Source: an uncultured Gluconobacter sp.
GTDB taxonomy: Bacteria > Pseudomonadota > Alphaproteobacteria > Acetobacterales > Acetobacteraceae
Direction: 5' to 3'
NCBI GenBank assembly: GCA_937880175.1
Contig: CALFLO010000133.1
Location: forward strand, 1 to 7,142
DNA length: 7,142 nt
In this document: piece after piece, positions 5,432 through 7,142 of the stretch
How the letters are laid out: every line of letters starts with the position of its first letter
Numbering within the stretch: position 1 is the stretch's first letter
Program-made: the position numbers and the translations under genes
The notes under the pieces: generated by a model
Databases searched by the model: none
Told to the model about the DNA's origin: nothing
The model's input: the letters and a program-made list of their open reading frames with translations, nothing else

Positions 5432-5539
5432 GCAATAGAGGACCGCCGGAGCGACAAACAAATGAAGGAGGAAATATTACTATGAATCACCCATGGTCCT
5501 GAGAATCAGATAAAGACTTCCTAACCGAAGGGAATGGGT
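5432..5539 (+). other. Intergenic leader with strong SD and a six-codon open frame
   Basis: The 108 bases between the hydrolase and the next gene contain AAGGAGGA at 5464-5471, one of the best Shine-Dalgarno matches in the window. It is followed 10 bases later by ATG at 5482 and only five more sense codons (MNHPWS) before TGA at 5500-5502. This may be a leader peptide, or the relic of a gene start whose body was deleted. A second purine run, GAAGGGA (5527-5533), serves the downstream gene. I see no clear terminator hairpin here. Confidence 0.4.
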
Positions 5540-5914
5540 ATGAATTCCACCAATGTGTCGCCGGCGGCCTTCGTCGTGTCGTTGGTTGTCGCTGTGGTCG
5601 ATGTGGCGCTTCTGGTCATCGCGCTCGTCAGGCTGGCACGCACCCCTGCAGGGCGGCGTACTCTGCCCTGGCCAGCGTGGCTCGCCATCATCGTGCTGGT
5701 GCATCCCATCGGTGCGATTGTTTTCCTCATCGTCGGACGCCGGCGTGCTCCGGTCACCGACGAGTCCCTGGTGGGTCGGTCCGGTCGGCCGGGGACTCCC
5801 CGGTCGACGACGCCTACTGGCGGCGTGGACTCGCCGGGTCAGGGTACTGCCGCTGAGGCGATTGACGAGCTCTACGGACCGGAGAATCACGGGTCGGAGA
5901 ATGATGGGAAGTGA
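5540..5914 (+). CDS. Small PLDc_N-type membrane protein
   Basis: This gives 124 residues if it starts at ATG 5540, chosen because GAAGGGA at 5527-5533 is well spaced for it and too close to the alternative ATG at 5534. Two membrane helices are visible, about 10-30 and 47-65. A short basic loop (RLARTPAGRR) joins them, and a W44-P-x-W47 ... H55-P-I-G58 ... G66-R-R pattern follows that loop. This is the pattern of the cardiolipin synthase/phospholipase D N-terminal (PLDc_N) domain, here without any catalytic part. The rest is a disordered, Gly/Ser/Thr-rich acidic tail. Such stand-alone proteins often sit beside ABC-2 transporters, as YxlE does with YxlF/YxlG in Bacillus subtilis. Its 3' end overlaps the start of the ATPase gene, so the two are co-translated. 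Function in the complex is not known to me. Confidence 0.75.
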   Translation: MNSTNVSPAAFVVSLVVAVVDVALLVIALVRLARTPAGRRTLPWPAWLAIIVLVHPIGAIVFLIVGRRRAPVTDESLVGRSGRPGTPRSTTPTGGVDSPGQGTAAEAIDELYGPENHGSENDGK

Positions 5915-6893
5915 TGAGCAGGGTGGTGAGCCCGCCATCTGGCTACAGGCCCTCACGAAGGAGTATCGGCATCGCCGTGTCCTCAACGAGGTGACACTTC
6001 GGGTCGAGCCTGGCAGCGTCTTCGGTTTCCTCGGCGCGAACGGCGCCGGAAAGACGACCACGATCCGTATCCTGCTCGGGTTGGCCCGCCCCACCTCGGG
6101 CAGAGCGCTCATCCTGGGGCAGGATTTGGCAATCAGCCCGGCCCAAGCCCGTTGTGCGGTGGGCTTCGCCCCCGATGTCCCGGTTTTTCCGTCATGGATG
6201 AGGGCGCAGCAGTACCTGCGCTTCGTGGCGTCCACCTTCTCGATGAATCCCGCGCAGGCCACCCGCCGCGCCGGGATGCTGCTCGAGATCTCCGGGCTGT
6301 CCGGCATCTCCCAACCAATCGGCGCGTGGTCACGAGGCATGAAACAGCGCCTCGGTATCGCCCAGGCCCTTCTCAACTCCCCGAGGGTGCTTGTCTGCGA
6401 TGAGCCCACCTCGGCGCTGGATCCGCTCGGCCGCAAAGACGTGCTCGACATGATCTCGGCGCTGTCCGGCAGAGCGACCGTCTTCTTCTCCACGCACGTC
6501 CTCACCGACGTCGAGCGTGTCTGCGACCAGATGGCGGTCCTCGACCGGGGGCGTCTGGTGGCCCAGGGCGGCATCGAGCAGATCAAGGCCCAGCACGGCT
6601 CGGGCCGGCGGATCATCGTGGAGTTCACCGATCTGGCTCCCGGTGACGATCCGGTCAAGGCCGTCGCTGCCTTCGGTTGGTGCGAACGCGTCGTGTCGCA
6701 GCAGACGAATGACATGCCACTGGGGGACGCGGCGCTGCTGGTAGAGGCCAGCGATGAGCGGGCGGCAGCCCACGATCTGCCCGCGCTGGCGGCCGAAAGC
6801 CGGTGGGGTCTTCGCCGGTTGGAGCCGCAAGAGCTCAGCCTGGAGGATGTCTTCGTGGACATCGTAGGTCCGCACGCCGAGGAGATCTCGTGA
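5904..6893 (+). CDS. ABC transporter ATP-binding protein (DrrA/CcmA type)
   Basis: This 329-residue ATPase should power the ABC-2 permease that follows it. Walker A is GANGAGKT (44-51). The Q-loop region reads GFAPDVP with Asp-91 where Gln is usual, which is seen in this exporter class. The signature is WSRGMKQ (142-148) instead of LSGGQ, Walker B is VLVCDEP (162-168) with catalytic Glu-167, the D-loop is SALD (170-173) and the switch His is H198 (STHVL). About 115 residues follow the nucleotide domain, as in DrrA-like drug and peptide exporters. Tandem ATGs at 5901 and 5904 are possible starts; 5904 is better spaced from GGAG at 5896-5899. The open frame extends far upstream, but that part is a shadow of the preceding gene. 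The start overlaps the PLDc_N gene and the stop overlaps the permease start (GTGA). In this locus it could export the bacteriocin or provide producer self-protection. Confidence 0.9.
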   Translation: MGSDEQGGEPAIWLQALTKEYRHRRVLNEVTLRVEPGSVFGFLGANGAGKTTTIRILLGLARPTSGRALILGQDLAISPAQARCAVGFAPDVPVFPSWMRAQQYLRFVASTFSMNPAQATRRAGMLLEISGLSGISQPIGAWSRGMKQRLGIAQALLNSPRVLVCDEPTSALDPLGRKDVLDMISALSGRATVFFSTHVLTDVERVCDQMAVLDRGRLVAQGGIEQIKAQHGSGRRIIVEFTDLAPGDDPVKAVAAFGWCERVVSQQTNDMPLGDAALLVEASDERAAAHDLPALAAESRWGLRRLEPQELSLEDVFVDIVGPHAEEIS

Positions 6894-7142
6894 ACGGTTT
6901 CCGCACCGTCTGGCGCAAGGAATGGGGCGAGTTCTTCCATACCTGGCGGGTCTGGGTGATCTGCCTGGTGTTCGCGTTCTTCGCGGTCATCGGGCCGTTG
7001 CTCGCCCGGTACCAGAAGCAACTCGTCGAATCGCTGTCTCAGGGGTCGCAGTCGCTTTCTCTGCCGGACGGCACCTGGGTCGACTCGTGGGGGCAGTGGG
7101 CGAAAAACCTCGGCCAGTTCCCGTTGTGGGTGCTCGTACTGG
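6890..7142 (+). CDS. ABC-2 type transporter permease, N-terminal part (cut by window end)
   Basis: A GTG at 6890 overlaps the ATPase stop in a GTGA junction and opens a frame of 84 complete codons that runs off the window. The protein begins MNGFRTVWRKEWGEFF, the usual amphipathic start with a K-E pair seen in ABC-2 permeases. It continues into a first helix at about 21-39 (VWVICLVFAFFAVIGPLLA), followed by an outside-type loop rich in Gln and Ser. The final residues, QFPLWVLVL, look like the start of the next helix. It should pair with the ATPase encoded immediately upstream. Substrate is unknown. Confidence 0.85.
   Translation, partial: MNGFRTVWRKEWGEFFHTWRVWVICLVFAFFAVIGPLLARYQKQLVESLSQGSQSLSLPDGTWVDSWGQWAKNLGQFPLWVLVL

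Noticed and set aside
5553..5903. N-terminal extension of the ATPase frame up to 446 residues
   Set aside because: The extra part overlaps the PLDc_N gene and is Arg/Ser/Trp-rich shadow sequence. ABC ATPase homology starts right after ATG 5901/5904.
5480..7021. 513-codon open frame on the minus strand
   Set aside because: It lies opposite the ABC ATPase and permease genes, whose motifs are unmistakable. Its protein is Arg/Ser/Pro-rich low-complexity sequence typical of antisense frames in GC-rich DNA.

Overview
The window comes from a high-GC Gram-positive actinobacterium, most likely a member of the Propionibacteriaceae. This rests on three things: the resemblance of its central genes to the propionicin F (pcf) bacteriocin cluster described in Propionibacterium freudenreichii, the GC-rich codon use of the right half, and Shine-Dalgarno sites that fit a standard 16S 3' end. 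The first 26 bases are not genomic. They match the end of an Illumina Nextera (Tn5 mosaic-end) adapter, so base 1 is an untrimmed contig edge.

Layout. (1) 27-660: GC-rich DNA with one plausible minus-strand reading frame of unknown function, probably a gene or gene remnant that the bacteriocin locus abuts. (2) About 660-3230: a visibly AT-richer block with three plus-strand genes. These are a 263-codon precursor carrying an internal 43-residue hydrophobic core that resembles propionicin F (pcfA-like), a radical SAM maturase with a cysteine-rich C-terminal region (pcfB-like), and a three-helix membrane protein with an SdpI-type motif (pcfI-like immunity). A strong long-stem hairpin separates precursor from maturase. 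A second inverted repeat, containing a perfect 12-bp tandem duplication, separates maturase from immunity gene. (3) 3226-3446: no convincing gene, only a short open remnant. (4) 3447-5431: a second SdpI-like membrane protein, overlapping by 4 bases with a secreted S33-type (tripeptidyl/prolyl aminopeptidase) alpha/beta hydrolase. (5) 5540-7142: a small two-helix PLDc_N-type membrane protein, a DrrA/CcmA-type ABC ATPase and the start of its ABC-2 permease, cut by the window end. Overlapping starts and stops link these three.

Proposed working model (inference). The precursor has no signal peptide, is modified in the cytoplasm by the radical SAM enzyme, and is cut on both sides of the core. The secreted S33 hydrolase may trim the peptide, the ABC transporter may export it or protect the cell, and the two SdpI-like proteins give immunity. 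An internal toxin core paired with SdpI-type immunity parallels the Bacillus SDP system, although the maturation machinery differs. The core has no cysteine, so sactipeptide-type thioether bridges inside it are ruled out and the radical SAM chemistry is open.
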